A DNA stretch of 32,131 nucleotides from Polyangiaceae bacterium (GTDB lineage: Bacteria; Myxococcota_A; Polyangia; Polyangiales; Polyangiaceae), in assembly GCA_022842465.1 (NCBI GenBank), contig JALHPN010000094.1, positions 1-32,131 of the forward strand. Direction: 5' to 3'. This document shows positions 15,066 through 22,159 of the stretch, piece after piece. The notes beneath the pieces were generated by a model. That model made no database searches, had not been told where the DNA came from, and saw only the letters and a list, made by a program, of their open reading frames with translations. A program made the translations under genes and the position numbers. Position 1 is the first letter of the stretch. Every line of letters starts with the position of its first letter.

Positions 15066-15245
15066 TCACATGCCTTCGCCGATCTTGTCGCCGATCGTGT
15101 TCGTGTGCGTCTTCACCTTCGCCGCGAGCTCCTTGTAGGCCACGATGCAGCCGACCGCGAGGAAGCACCCGATCACAACCCACTCCACGGTCTCGACGCC
15201 ACGAGCGAGCCAGGACTTCTTCGCGAGCTTCTGGGCCTTCGTCAT
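15066..15245 (-). CDS. flp: Flp major pilin
   Basis: 59 residues: basic leader MTKAQKLAKKSWLARG, predicted cleavage after Gly16, mature start VETVEW with Glu at +5, then a single hydrophobic helix (VVIGCFLAVGCIVAYKEL) and a Lys/Thr/Gly tail. The usual Flp motif has Tyr at +6 and here it is Trp. Mature length (~43 aa) is typical of Flp. ATG 15245 has a strong ribosome-binding site, AAGGAGTT about eight bases upstream. It is the first gene of the locus, as expected for the most abundant product, and has a 552-bp non-coding region ahead of it. Confidence 0.93.
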   Translation of the reverse strand: MTKAQKLAKKSWLARGVETVEWVVIGCFLAVGCIVAYKELAAKVKTHTNTIGDKIGEGM

Positions 15246-15271
15246 GATGCAGAACTCCTTCCAGGGATGTT

Positions 15272-15295
15272 GTCGGACGCTCTCCATCGTCCGAC
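15272..15295 (-). promoter_or_regulatory. Perfect 8-bp hairpin in the pilin mRNA leader
   Basis: GTCGGACG (15272-15279) and CGTCCGAC (15288-15295) are perfect inverted repeats around an 8-nt loop. They end 27 bases before the pilin start and about ten bases before its ribosome-binding site. It could stabilise the abundant pilin mRNA or regulate translation. There is no following T-run, so a terminator is less likely. Confidence 0.55.
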
Positions 15296-15353
15296 GCAGG
15301 CTCAGGAGCGACACTGCCTTAGGGGGCCTCGTCGTCCGTCGGTAGAGAGCATG

Positions 15354-15369
15354 TACACGATCGGTGCCA
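15354..15369 (-). promoter_or_regulatory. Possible sigma-54-type promoter for the Tad locus
   Basis: On the minus strand TGGCAC matches the -24 element exactly. Five bases later GTGT stands where TTGC is expected, so the -12 element is poor (two of four). The implied leader is about 100 nt. Pilin genes in Myxococcota, such as pilA, are known to use sigma-54 promoters, which raises the prior. The match alone is weak. Confidence 0.25.
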
Positions 15370-15388
15370 CCGTTGTTCGGTGGACAAC
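15367..15388. promoter_or_regulatory. Overlapping inverted repeats, possible operator
   Basis: CCACCG (15367-15372) pairs with CGGTGG (15378-15383) around TTGTT. GTTGT (15372-15376) pairs with ACAAC (15384-15388). The two pairings are mutually exclusive. The element touches the sigma-54-like box, so a regulator bound here could affect the promoter. Confidence 0.35.
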
Positions 15389-15425
15389 ACCCCCGCCGGT
15401 CGCCCCACCGTTGCCTGCCAAGCCA

Positions 15426-15443
15426 CATTTTGCGGGCATTTTG
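15426..15443. repeat. Direct repeat CATTTTG with 11-bp period
   Basis: CATTTTG occurs at 15426-15432 and 15437-15443, one helical turn apart, in the most AT-rich patch of the intergenic region. It would suit side-by-side binding of a regulator about 190 bp upstream of the pilin start. It may also be chance. Confidence 0.35.
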
Positions 15444-15772
15444 GCACTGTAGGTAGATTTCTTACACTTGAGGGCGCGTGGAGACATGGACTGCGTGAGG
15501 CTCAGATCAGTGGGGGATCTCCGATCCACTCCTGTCGCGGGGCGGAGACGGCATGCGGGACCCCTGTCGCATGACTGCTTGAAATGGTTGCGCTTTGTCT
15601 CGCGACACGGCCCCTGGGGGCACGAGCCTCGCGCTGGGCGACGCGCGATCCAGCCCCCGAGAGTCGGCGCACATCGCGCACGTTCGGGCCTCGGCGCGTG
15701 CCGTTGCGCCCGAGGGCGCGCCTGGACGGCGGGCGCGAGGCTGCAGCTCCGCGCCGATCGGGGTGGCGAGCC

Positions 15773-15788
15773 GAGGGGCAGCCCCCTC
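15773..15788 (-). terminator. Candidate terminator hairpin after the lipoprotein gene
   Basis: GAGGGG (15773-15778) pairs with CCCCTC (15783-15788) around a 4-nt loop, ten bases beyond the stop of the lipoprotein gene. There is no T-tract, so the call rests on the stable GC stem and its position. Confidence 0.35.
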
Positions 15789-15797
15789 CACCCGAGG

Positions 15798-16460
15798 TCA
15801 GCGCTTCTTGTCGACGGACGTCGGGATGAGCAGCGGAGGCCGGCGGATGGCCTTCGGCTTCTCCACGTCGAAGCGCTGCTCGAAGACCAGCACGTCGTCC
15901 CGCTGGCCGACGGTGAACGGCTTCGACGGGCTCTGCGGCTTCAGCTTTTCGCCGCTCTTCTCCGTCGTGTCGAGCGTCACCTGGAACTGGGTCCCCGGCG
16001 CCACGTCGAGCGCGAAGTGCGCCGCGCCGGAGATGTCGGTCCGGGCGACCGTCCGATTCAGGTACACGACGGGCAGGTTCGGGCCGTTGTCGGCGCGGAC
16101 CGCCACGACCACCCGTCGCATCGTCGGGGGGCAGGAGACGTCGTATTCCGGAGCTTTGGACTCCGAGAGGCGCGCCAGCTTGATCCCCGTCGGCTTCAGC
16201 GGGGACTGGAAGCTCTCGGGGCAGCGCACGGTGACGTCGTAGATGTCGCCCTCGGTGCCGCGGAGGGTCAACGTGGCCCGGCCGTCCGGCCCCGTCGTCG
16301 CGATCGGCTTGTTGTTCCGCGTCACGACCGCGCCGGCCACGGGCACGCCCGGGTCCGCCTCGACCTTGATGGCCACCTGGAACGGCGGCGGCGGAGGAGG
16401 ATCCGCGCAGCCCGCCGCGAGCACGACGGGGGTGACGGCAACGAAGAGCGCGAGCCTCAC
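15798..16460 (-). CDS. Lipoprotein with a carboxypeptidase-regulatory-like/Ig-type domain
   Basis: 220 residues from GTG 16460. The signal MRLALFVAVTPVVLAAGC has a good lipobox (LAAGC) and is followed by a Pro run. Residues ~26-75 (VAIKVEADPGVPVAGAVVTR, then TTGPDGRATLTLRG) look like a carboxypeptidase-regulatory-like beta-sandwich. A second similar unit may lie at ~115-165 (VVVAVRADNGPNLPVVYLN, DISGAAHFALDVAPG). The C-terminal 30 residues are basic and Pro-rich. It probably sits on the periplasmic face of a membrane. It lies 50 bp after the aminomutase gene and may share its transcript. No Shine-Dalgarno sequence is evident. The function is unknown. Confidence 0.82.
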   Translation of the reverse strand: MRLALFVAVTPVVLAAGCADPPPPPPFQVAIKVEADPGVPVAGAVVTRNNKPIATTGPDGRATLTLRGTEGDIYDVTVRCPESFQSPLKPTGIKLARLSESKAPEYDVSCPPTMRRVVVAVRADNGPNLPVVYLNRTVARTDISGAAHFALDVAPGTQFQVTLDTTEKSGEKLKPQSPSKPFTVGQRDDVLVFEQRFDVEKPKAIRRPPLLIPTSVDKKR

Positions 16461-16510
16461 GCTGACAAAGGTTAACGGTCGCCCACGAAAGGGCAACCCC
16501 GAGCTCGAAA

Positions 16511-17899
16511 TCAGCGAATGCGCTCCTTCGCCTTCGCGATCGCGCTCTGCACCATGACCTCGTGCTCGCTCGCGTCGGCCCAGCGACGCTGCACCGAGGT
16601 CGAGAGCTGGTGGAGCGGATCGAAGTAGAGGAAGAACTGCCCCGGCTTGACGCTCGGCGCCTGGTAGACGCTGATCCCCGTCTCGCGGTCGTACCACTCG
16701 AAGGAGTGCACGTCGCGCTTGCCGCCGCCACCGGGGGCGTCGACGACGAAGAGCGGGGTGTTGAAGCCGGCGGTCGACCCGCGGACGTGCTTCTCGATGA
16801 AGATCGCCGTGTCCACCGACGTGCGGAGATCCTCGACGCCCGTGACGAGGTCGTGGACGTAGACGTAGTAGGGGTGCACGTTCACGTGGCCGAGGCGCTT
16901 CACGAGCATCGTCATCGCCTCGGGCGAGTCGTTGACGCCGCGCTGGAGCACGCTCTGGTTGCGCACGGTGATGCCGCGCTCCAGGAGCTTGTTCATCGCG
17001 TCTTCGGTGATGCCCGTGATCTCGTTCGGATGGTTGAAGTGCGTGTGGAGGACGACCTCCTTGTGGAGCTTCCGCCCCTTCTCGACGATGCGCGTGAGCG
17101 CGTCGGTCCAGGCGTCGTCCGTCAGGATCTTCTGCGGCATGACCGCCGGGCCCTTCGTCGCGAAGCGCATGCGACGGACCTGCGGGATGGCGAGGAGCGC
17201 CTCGCCGATCTCCTCGAGCTGCGCGGCGCGGAGCTGGTAGGCGTCCCCTCCGGAGATGACGATGTCCTCGAGCTCGGGTCGCGAGCGGATGTAGTCGAAC
17301 GCGCGCGCCCAGCGCTCGTTCGAGACCTTGAGGCTCACCTTCTCGACCTCGTCGGTGTCGACGCCGACCGCGTAGCTGCGCGTGCAGAAGCGGCAGTAGA
17401 CGGGGCACGTGTCGAGCGCGAGGAAGAGCGCCTTGTCGGGGTAGCGGTGGGTGAGGCCCGGGACGGGGGCGTCGGCCTGCTCGTGGAGCGAGTCGAGGTC
17501 GAGCTTCGGGTGATCGGGCTGGAGGCGCGAGCCGACCGGGATGAACTGGATACGGAGCGGGTCCTCGTACGGCGCCTCCCAGTCGATCAGGCTGAGCAGG
17601 TACGGGCTCACGCGGATCGACATCGGCGCCTTCTGGAAGCCGAGCTCCGCGTCCTCGATGAACGCCGGAGAGACGAGGCCCTGGAGCGCCTCGAGCAGCT
17701 TCGAGGACTTCGTGATCGTGTGCTTCGCCTGCCAATTGTGATCGAGGAACTGCGCCTCCGTCACGTCCTTGTACGCAGGGATGCGTTGCCAGAAGGGCCC
17801 GCGCCGGAGCTCGCGGTAGGCGAGCGTCGCCGGATCGACGGGGGACCTCTTGGGAGCGGCAGGCGCGTGGGGGAGGACGGGCAGGGACACGGCGCTCAT
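16511..17899 (-). CDS. kamA: Lysine 2,3-aminomutase-family radical SAM/PLP enzyme
   Basis: 462 residues. The radical-SAM cluster ligands are C165, C169 and C172 (CPVYCRFC), and the PLP lysine is K394 in DAPGGGGK. Two Asp correspond to the lysine-binding residues of the clostridial enzyme (D350 in VHDLVTG, D387 in VVDAPG), at a constant offset of 57 from D293, D330 and K337. Lysine rather than glutamate is therefore the likely substrate, giving beta-lysine. The clostridial zinc site is absent: the Cys in GVNDC is Ser here (GVNDS, 325) and no Cys follows the PLP motif. It is about 45 residues longer than the family at the N-terminus. No ablB acetyltransferase is adjacent. An EpmB role is less likely because no efp is nearby and the protein is longer than EpmB. 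Confidence 0.88.
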   Translation of the reverse strand: MSAVSLPVLPHAPAAPKRSPVDPATLAYRELRRGPFWQRIPAYKDVTEAQFLDHNWQAKHTITKSSKLLEALQGLVSPAFIEDAELGFQKAPMSIRVSPYLLSLIDWEAPYEDPLRIQFIPVGSRLQPDHPKLDLDSLHEQADAPVPGLTHRYPDKALFLALDTCPVYCRFCTRSYAVGVDTDEVEKVSLKVSNERWARAFDYIRSRPELEDIVISGGDAYQLRAAQLEEIGEALLAIPQVRRMRFATKGPAVMPQKILTDDAWTDALTRIVEKGRKLHKEVVLHTHFNHPNEITGITEDAMNKLLERGITVRNQSVLQRGVNDSPEAMTMLVKRLGHVNVHPYYVYVHDLVTGVEDLRTSVDTAIFIEKHVRGSTAGFNTPLFVVDAPGGGGKRDVHSFEWYDRETGISVYQAPSVKPGQFFLYFDPLHQLSTSVQRRWADASEHEVMVQSAIAKAKERIR

Positions 17900-17957
17900 G
17901 GCCGGTACATTCCACGGCGTCACGGAAGCCGCAACCCCGTGAGCTTGGCTCGCTGCG

Positions 17958-19211
17958 TCAACCCGCGTCGCGCACCTCGAAGACCATTCCGGCACGGCGG
18001 AGCCGCTCCACGAGCACCATCCCCATCGCCGTGGCCGGGGTGAGGACTCCGGCGCGCCGGGGCAGCTCCGCCTCGTCGAGCGCGAGGGCGAGCGCGGCCT
18101 CGCCGAGCATGCGCGCGGTCGCGCCGTAGCCCGGATCGCCCTTCGCCTCGATGCGGGCCTCGAGGGCGACCTCGGCGCCGGCGCCGTCGGGCTCCGTCCG
18201 GGCGAGGATCTTCCACCTGAAGAAACCGCTCTCGATCGCGGCGCGCGACGGGCCCTCGCCCGGCTTCGGGAGGAGCGTCTTCACGAGCAAGGAGCGCGTC
18301 ACCGGCACCGAGGCTGCGCCCATCAGCGCGCCGAGCCCGGACAAGAACCCGTACGCCTTCGCGAACCCCCGCGCTCCGCGTCCGAAGCGCATCTCCTCCG
18401 TGTAGCGGAAGGACGCGCCGTAGGCGTGGTCGAGCAGCGCGTCGGACCGGCGCACGACCGGCGCGTTCACGGCGGCCATGAAGAAGGGGCCGACCCACGC
18501 GCCGGCGTCGCGGTCGAAGTGGATGCCCGCGCGCTTCGTCCGCTCGCGCCTCCGCTCGTCCCTCCGGGGATCCAGCGCGTGAGGGTCGAGGACGAGGCGT
18601 CGCGCGTCGGGGTCCTTCGACACGAGCTCCATGATCGCGATCATCGACGCGATCGTGCCGCCGCTCGCGCTGCCCTTCGTCGGACCGACGAAGGACTTCG
18701 CCCATGCGAGCGGCCGACCGTGGATGCGCTTCGCATGGTCCCACACCATGTGCACGCCCAGGTCCGACGGGATCGAGTCGAAGCCGCACGCGTGCACGAT
18801 GCGGGCGCCCGAGGCCTTCGCCGCCTCGTCGTTCGCGTCGATCGACGCGCGCATGAACGGCACCTCGCCGGTGAGGTCGCAGTAGTGCGTCCCGTGACGC
18901 GCGCAGGCGGCCGCGAGCTCGGCGCCGTATTTCATGTACGGGCCCACCGTCGTGCAGACGACCTTGGCCTGCGGGACCAGGGCCTCGAGCGATGCACGAT
19001 CGAGGCCGTCGGCGATCAGGATCGGCATGTCGGCCACGGAGGACTCGATCGCCGCGAGCCGCCTCCGCACGCCTTCGAGCTTCTCCTGGTTCCGGCCCGC
19101 GAGCGCCCAGCGGAGCGCGCGAGGGCCGTGCTTCGCGAGGTACTCGGCGACGAGCTCGCCCGTGAAGCCGGTCGCGCCGAAGAGGACGATGTCGAAGCGT
19201 CGTTCGCTCAT
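17958..19211 (-). CDS. Saccharopine dehydrogenase-like NAD(P)-binding oxidoreductase
   Basis: 417 residues, in the length range of the SCCPDH/trans-acting enoyl-reductase group. An N-terminal Rossmann fold carries FGATGFTGE (11-19) and a second dinucleotide-contact strand AGRNQEKLE. The family stretches TTVGPYMKYG, CDLTGEVPFM and HACGFDSIPSDLG are present. A hydrophobic-helical segment lies at ~285-310. Relatives include enoyl reductases for lipid or polyketide products and many unassigned proteins, so the substrate is open. It is not necessarily linked to lysine metabolism despite lying next to kamA. It is encoded 11 bp after the WYL regulator and 58 bp before kamA, so one transcript is likely. 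Confidence 0.88.
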   Translation of the reverse strand: MSERRFDIVLFGATGFTGELVAEYLAKHGPRALRWALAGRNQEKLEGVRRRLAAIESSVADMPILIADGLDRASLEALVPQAKVVCTTVGPYMKYGAELAAACARHGTHYCDLTGEVPFMRASIDANDEAAKASGARIVHACGFDSIPSDLGVHMVWDHAKRIHGRPLAWAKSFVGPTKGSASGGTIASMIAIMELVSKDPDARRLVLDPHALDPRRDERRRERTKRAGIHFDRDAGAWVGPFFMAAVNAPVVRRSDALLDHAYGASFRYTEEMRFGRGARGFAKAYGFLSGLGALMGAASVPVTRSLLVKTLLPKPGEGPSRAAIESGFFRWKILARTEPDGAGAEVALEARIEAKGDPGYGATARMLGEAALALALDEAELPRRAGVLTPATAMGMVLVERLRRAGMVFEVRDAG

Positions 19212-19222
19212 GGCGCCAGGTT

Positions 19223-20290
19223 CTAGCGCGTTTCGTAGCGCTGCGCGGCACGCGCGAGCAACGCCCCGACCTCACGCGCGAGCTCCGGCGGCTCGATCAC
19301 ATGCGCCGCATCGCCGTAGCCGAGCACCCACGAGACGATCGCGGGCACGCTCACGAGCGGTACGGACACGCGGACGCGGCCGTCGGGCGCAGTGAAGTTC
19401 TTCTGCTGGGGATGGACGCGCCGGCTCTTGACCTCGTCGGCGACGCGCGCGTCGAACTCGACGAGGGCGCGAGTGCGCGCGGGAGGCGCGACGCCGAAGT
19501 CGCCGTGCACGTAGAGAGACACGTCGAAGCCGGACGGCAGGACGAAGAGCTCCGTCTCGCTCGTCCGCACCTCCGTCATGGTCTCGAACGGGACGACTTC
19601 GATCACGTCCGACCCGCGCTTGCTCCCGAGGAGCACGATCGCGCCGCGATGGACCAGCATGGCGTAGGGGAGGAAGGTCACGCGCTCGGGTCGTGCCTCG
19701 CCCGCGCGCGTGCGGGGCCGGTAGCGCACGACGCGGAGATCGGCGACGGCGCGGAACAGCTCGTCGAGATCCTCGCCGCGCGCGCCGTAGCTGCGAGGCG
19801 CGTGCGGAAGGACGAAGAAGCGCGACTCGAGCGCGTTGCCGCCCGAGATCTCGCCCTTGGCCGAGGCGCGGAACGGCGTCTGGGCGAGCTTCTCGATGTG
19901 ACCGAGGGCGATGTCGAGCTCGTCGTAGAGCGCCGAACCGCGGAGGACGTCGAGGGCCTGGCGCGACGCGAGGATCGCGTAGGCCTGGGCGCGGCGGAGC
20001 GGGATCGCGCGGCCTCGCTCGCTCGGCTTGATGCGCCAGACGTGTGCGGCGCCGGGCGCGGTCGCGATCGACTCGAGCTCGGTCGCGGTCTGGAGCGCCT
20101 CGAGGTACCGGCGAACGGAGCGCTGCGTGATGCGGAGCGTCGCGGCGAGCTGGTCGAGCGTGAGGCCGCGCGGCTCGCTCTCGAGGAGGTCCTTGAGCTT
20201 GTCGATCCGGTGGTGCTGCGTGAAACGGCCGCTCGGCCGGCCGGGGCCCCTGCGGGCCTTCGGGAGTCGGGAGGGGAACGTCTGGGCCAT
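19223..20290 (-). CDS. WYL-domain HTH transcriptional regulator
   Basis: 355 residues. A basic Pro-rich N-terminus (RRGPGRPSGRF) is followed by a winged HTH at ~28-75 (IDKLKDLLESEPRGLTLDQL, TLRITQRSVRRYLEALQ). A linker and a WYL ligand-sensing domain come next (~165-265, RVTFLPYAMLVHRGAIVLLGSK), then a WCX-like C-terminal segment (~270-355). WYL proteins respond to nucleic-acid or nucleotide-type ligands in several systems. ATG 20290 lies 5 bp after the cytochrome gene's stop, so the two are one unit. A near-palindrome in the divergent promoter (20790-20809) is a candidate binding site. Confidence 0.88.
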   Translation of the reverse strand: MAQTFPSRLPKARRGPGRPSGRFTQHHRIDKLKDLLESEPRGLTLDQLAATLRITQRSVRRYLEALQTATELESIATAPGAAHVWRIKPSERGRAIPLRRAQAYAILASRQALDVLRGSALYDELDIALGHIEKLAQTPFRASAKGEISGGNALESRFFVLPHAPRSYGARGEDLDELFRAVADLRVVRYRPRTRAGEARPERVTFLPYAMLVHRGAIVLLGSKRGSDVIEVVPFETMTEVRTSETELFVLPSGFDVSLYVHGDFGVAPPARTRALVEFDARVADEVKSRRVHPQQKNFTAPDGRVRVSVPLVSVPAIVSWVLGYGDAAHVIEPPELAREVGALLARAAQRYETR

Positions 20291-20295
20291 GACGA

Positions 20296-20778
20296 TCAGA
20301 GCGCGCGCCTGCGGTGCTCCGCGCGGTACTTCTTCTTGTACTGGTCGTGACAGCCGCGACACGCGGCCCGTGCGGCGTCGAGATCGCCTCCGCGCGCGGC
20401 CCGGGCGCCGTCCTTCGCGATGGAGACCCAGTTCGTGTATCCGGGCGGCGCCATCGGCACCATCTTGTCGAAGGCCTCGGCCACGGCCGGATTGTCCTTC
20501 GCGAGCACGGGAGGGTTCGCGACCTTCTTCATCCAGGACTGGAGGGGGCAGTCGGGGAGCCCCTTCTCGCCGCAGGCGAGGCCTGCGTCGACCGGCCCGG
20601 GAGAAGAGGAAGAGGCGGCGGGAGGCGGTGCGGGTGCGGGTGCGGAGGAGGCGGCGGGGGCGGGTGCGGAGGAGGCGGCGGGGGGGGCGGCGGAGAGCGC
20701 CGGGGGCTCCGACGCCTCCGCCGGAGCCTTGTCGCAGGCGAGGAGGAGGACCGTGACGAGCGCGATGGAGCCCCGCAT
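20296..20778 (-). CDS. Small lipoprotein with a C-terminal c-type haem site
   Basis: 160 residues. The signal ends in a lipobox at LLLAC (C15). Residues ~20-62 are an Ala/Pro/Ser linker built partly from a 24-bp tandem duplication. The folded part (~64-160) has CRGCH (C140, C143, H144) near the C-terminus, followed by DQYKKKYR. A C-terminal CxxCH on a helical domain is the layout of class II cytochromes (c', c556), so this is probably a membrane-tethered monohaem cytochrome. Met83, Met106 or Met109 could be the other ligand. C69 and C77 might form a disulfide. It is the first gene of a minus-strand group and divergent from the phosphorylase. Confidence 0.85.
   Translation of the reverse strand: MRGSIALVTVLLLACDKAPAEASEPPALSAAPPAASSAPAPAASSAPAPAPPPAASSSSPGPVDAGLACGEKGLPDCPLQSWMKKVANPPVLAKDNPAVAEAFDKMVPMAPPGYTNWVSIAKDGARAARGGDLDAARAACRGCHDQYKKKYRAEHRRRAL
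20637..20684. repeat. 24-bp tandem duplication in the cytochrome lipoprotein linker
   Basis: Two adjacent 24-bp copies (20637-20660 and 20661-20684) are identical or nearly so. Each encodes eight residues of the Ala/Pro/Ser spacer, giving the repeated PAASSAPA pattern. In-frame units such as this change linker length by slippage without breaking the gene. Confidence 0.75.
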
Positions 20779-20789
20779 GGGCGGTCAGC

Positions 20790-20809
20790 TTACCCGAGAC
20801 TCGGTGTAA
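20790..20809. promoter_or_regulatory. Near-perfect 20-bp inverted repeat, candidate operator
   Basis: TTAC-CCGAG-A-CTCGG-T-GTAA pairs completely except for one extra T. It fills half of the 41-bp gap between the cytochrome/WYL genes (minus) and the phosphorylase (plus) and ends ten bases before the latter's ATG. The position suits a site controlling both directions, plausibly bound by the WYL regulator encoded nearby. A transcript hairpin is the alternative. Confidence 0.5.
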
Positions 20810-20819
20810 CGTGGCGCGC

Positions 20820-22130
20820 ATGCAGCGCACGCTCGTGGAGCTCATCGCCGACAAGAGGGACGGTGGAACGCTCTCCGCCGAGGAGATCCAGCGCCTCGTC
20901 CGCTCGTTCGTGGACGGCTCGTTCGCGGACTACCAGATGGCCGCGTTCCTGATGGCCGTCTTCTTCCGCGGGCTCGAGGACGCCGAGACCGTCGCCCTCA
21001 CGGAGGCGATGCTGCACTCGGGGAGCGTCCTCGATCTCTCCGCAGTGGCGGGCACGAAGGTCGACAAGCACTCCACCGGCGGCGTCGGCGACAAGGTGTC
21101 GATCTGCCTCGCGCCGCTCGTCGCCGCGTGCGGCGTGCCCGTGCCGATGGTGAGCGGTCGCGGGCTCGGTCACACGGGGGGCACGCTCGACAAGCTCGAG
21201 GCGATCCCGGGGTTTCGCACGGATCTGTCGGCGTCGGACTTCGCGCGCATCGTCGGTGAGGTCGGAACCTGCATGATCGGGCAGACGAAGGAGATCGCCC
21301 CGGCCGACAAGCGCATCTACGCGCTCCGCGACGTGACGGCGACGGTCGAGTCGATCCCCCTCATCGTCGCGTCGATCCTCTCGAAGAAGCTCGCCGAAGG
21401 GATCGACGGGCTCGTGCTCGACGTGAAGGTCGGTCGCGGCGCGTTCATGAAGGACGAGGCGCGGGCGCGCGCGCTCGCCGACAAGCTCGTGCGCGTCGGG
21501 ACGCGCGCGGGCAAGAAGGTCGTCGCCGTCCTCACGCGGATGGACGCGCCGCTCGGCGAGGCCGTCGGCAACGCGAACGAGACGCGCGAGGCGCTCGAGG
21601 TCCTCCACGGGAAGGGCCCTCTGGACCTGGTCGCGTGCACGCTCGTCCTCGGCGCGGAGATGCTCGTCCTCGGCGGCAAGGCGACGGACGCGAAGGACGC
21701 CGAGGCCAAGTTGCGTGCCGCGATCGCCGACGGCTCGGCGGCGCGGGTGATGGAGAAGATGATCGCCGCGCAGGGCGGGGACGCGAGCGTCGTCGGCCAT
21801 CCCGAGAAGCTCGCGCTCGCCTCCGAGGTCACCGAGCTCCGCGCGGCGCGGAGCGGCTTCGTCGCGGGCATCGATGCGCTCACCGTCGGCCTCGCCGGCG
21901 TCGCGATGGGGGCGGGGCGGACGCGCGCAGACCAGGCCGTCGATCCGAGCGTCGGCATCCAGCTCGATGCCAAGCTCGGCGCGAAGGTCGCCGCGGGTGA
22001 CGTCCTGGCGCGCGTCTTCACGCGGACCAAGAAGGCGGGCGAGGAGATCGCGCCTCGCGTCCTGTCCGCCTTCACGGTCGAGGACGCGGCGCCCCCGTCC
22101 GAGCCCCTCGTCGTCGGGCGCGTGATCTGA
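20820..22130 (+). CDS. deoA: Thymidine/pyrimidine-nucleoside phosphorylase
   Basis: 436 residues from ATG 20820; an in-frame GTG at 20811 overlaps the palindrome region and is less likely. It catalyses phosphorolysis of thymidine or other pyrimidine nucleosides to base and (deoxy)ribose-1-phosphate in the cytosol. Visible motifs are the phosphate-binding DKHSTGGVGDK (~81-91), the family signature SGRGLGHTGGTLDKLEAI (~115-132), and the base-binding Arg, Ser and Lys in YALRDVTATVESIPLIVASILSKK (~164-187). The C-terminal alpha/beta domain is complete (VGIQLDAKLGAKVAAGDVLA). Length is normal. DeoA and Pdp cannot be separated by eye. It is transcribed divergently from the cytochrome/WYL group. Confidence 0.95.
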   Translation: MQRTLVELIADKRDGGTLSAEEIQRLVRSFVDGSFADYQMAAFLMAVFFRGLEDAETVALTEAMLHSGSVLDLSAVAGTKVDKHSTGGVGDKVSICLAPLVAACGVPVPMVSGRGLGHTGGTLDKLEAIPGFRTDLSASDFARIVGEVGTCMIGQTKEIAPADKRIYALRDVTATVESIPLIVASILSKKLAEGIDGLVLDVKVGRGAFMKDEARARALADKLVRVGTRAGKKVVAVLTRMDAPLGEAVGNANETREALEVLHGKGPLDLVACTLVLGAEMLVLGGKATDAKDAEAKLRAAIADGSAARVMEKMIAAQGGDASVVGHPEKLALASEVTELRAARSGFVAGIDALTVGLAGVAMGAGRTRADQAVDPSVGIQLDAKLGAKVAAGDVLARVFTRTKKAGEEIAPRVLSAFTVEDAAPPSEPLVVGRVI

Positions 22131-22159
22131 CCTCGCTGGTCACTCCCGCGAAGGGATCT

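Larger units (their letters stand above)
15246..15797. other. Non-coding control region upstream of the Tad locus
   Basis: No convincing gene was found here on either strand. The pilin-proximal half (15246-15480) is locally AT-richer than the surroundings and holds a strong 5'-leader hairpin, overlapping inverted repeats, a sigma-54-like box and a direct repeat, each listed separately. The distal half (15481-15797) is GC-rich with a small imperfect hairpin (AGTG at 15509-15512 pairing with CACT at 15527-15530, inner GATC pairs) and no recognisable RNA gene. It separates the Tad locus from a lipoprotein gene transcribed toward it. Confidence 0.6.

Noticed and set aside
15441..15468. TTGGCA-16 bp-TACACT, a sigma-70-like promoter facing plus
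   Set aside because: There is no plus-strand gene downstream within reach, and -10 matches only four of six.
15468..16475. Plus-strand frame in the intergenic region running over the lipoprotein gene
   Set aside because: No ribosome-binding site, Arg/Gly-rich product, and antisense to a protein with a good lipobox.
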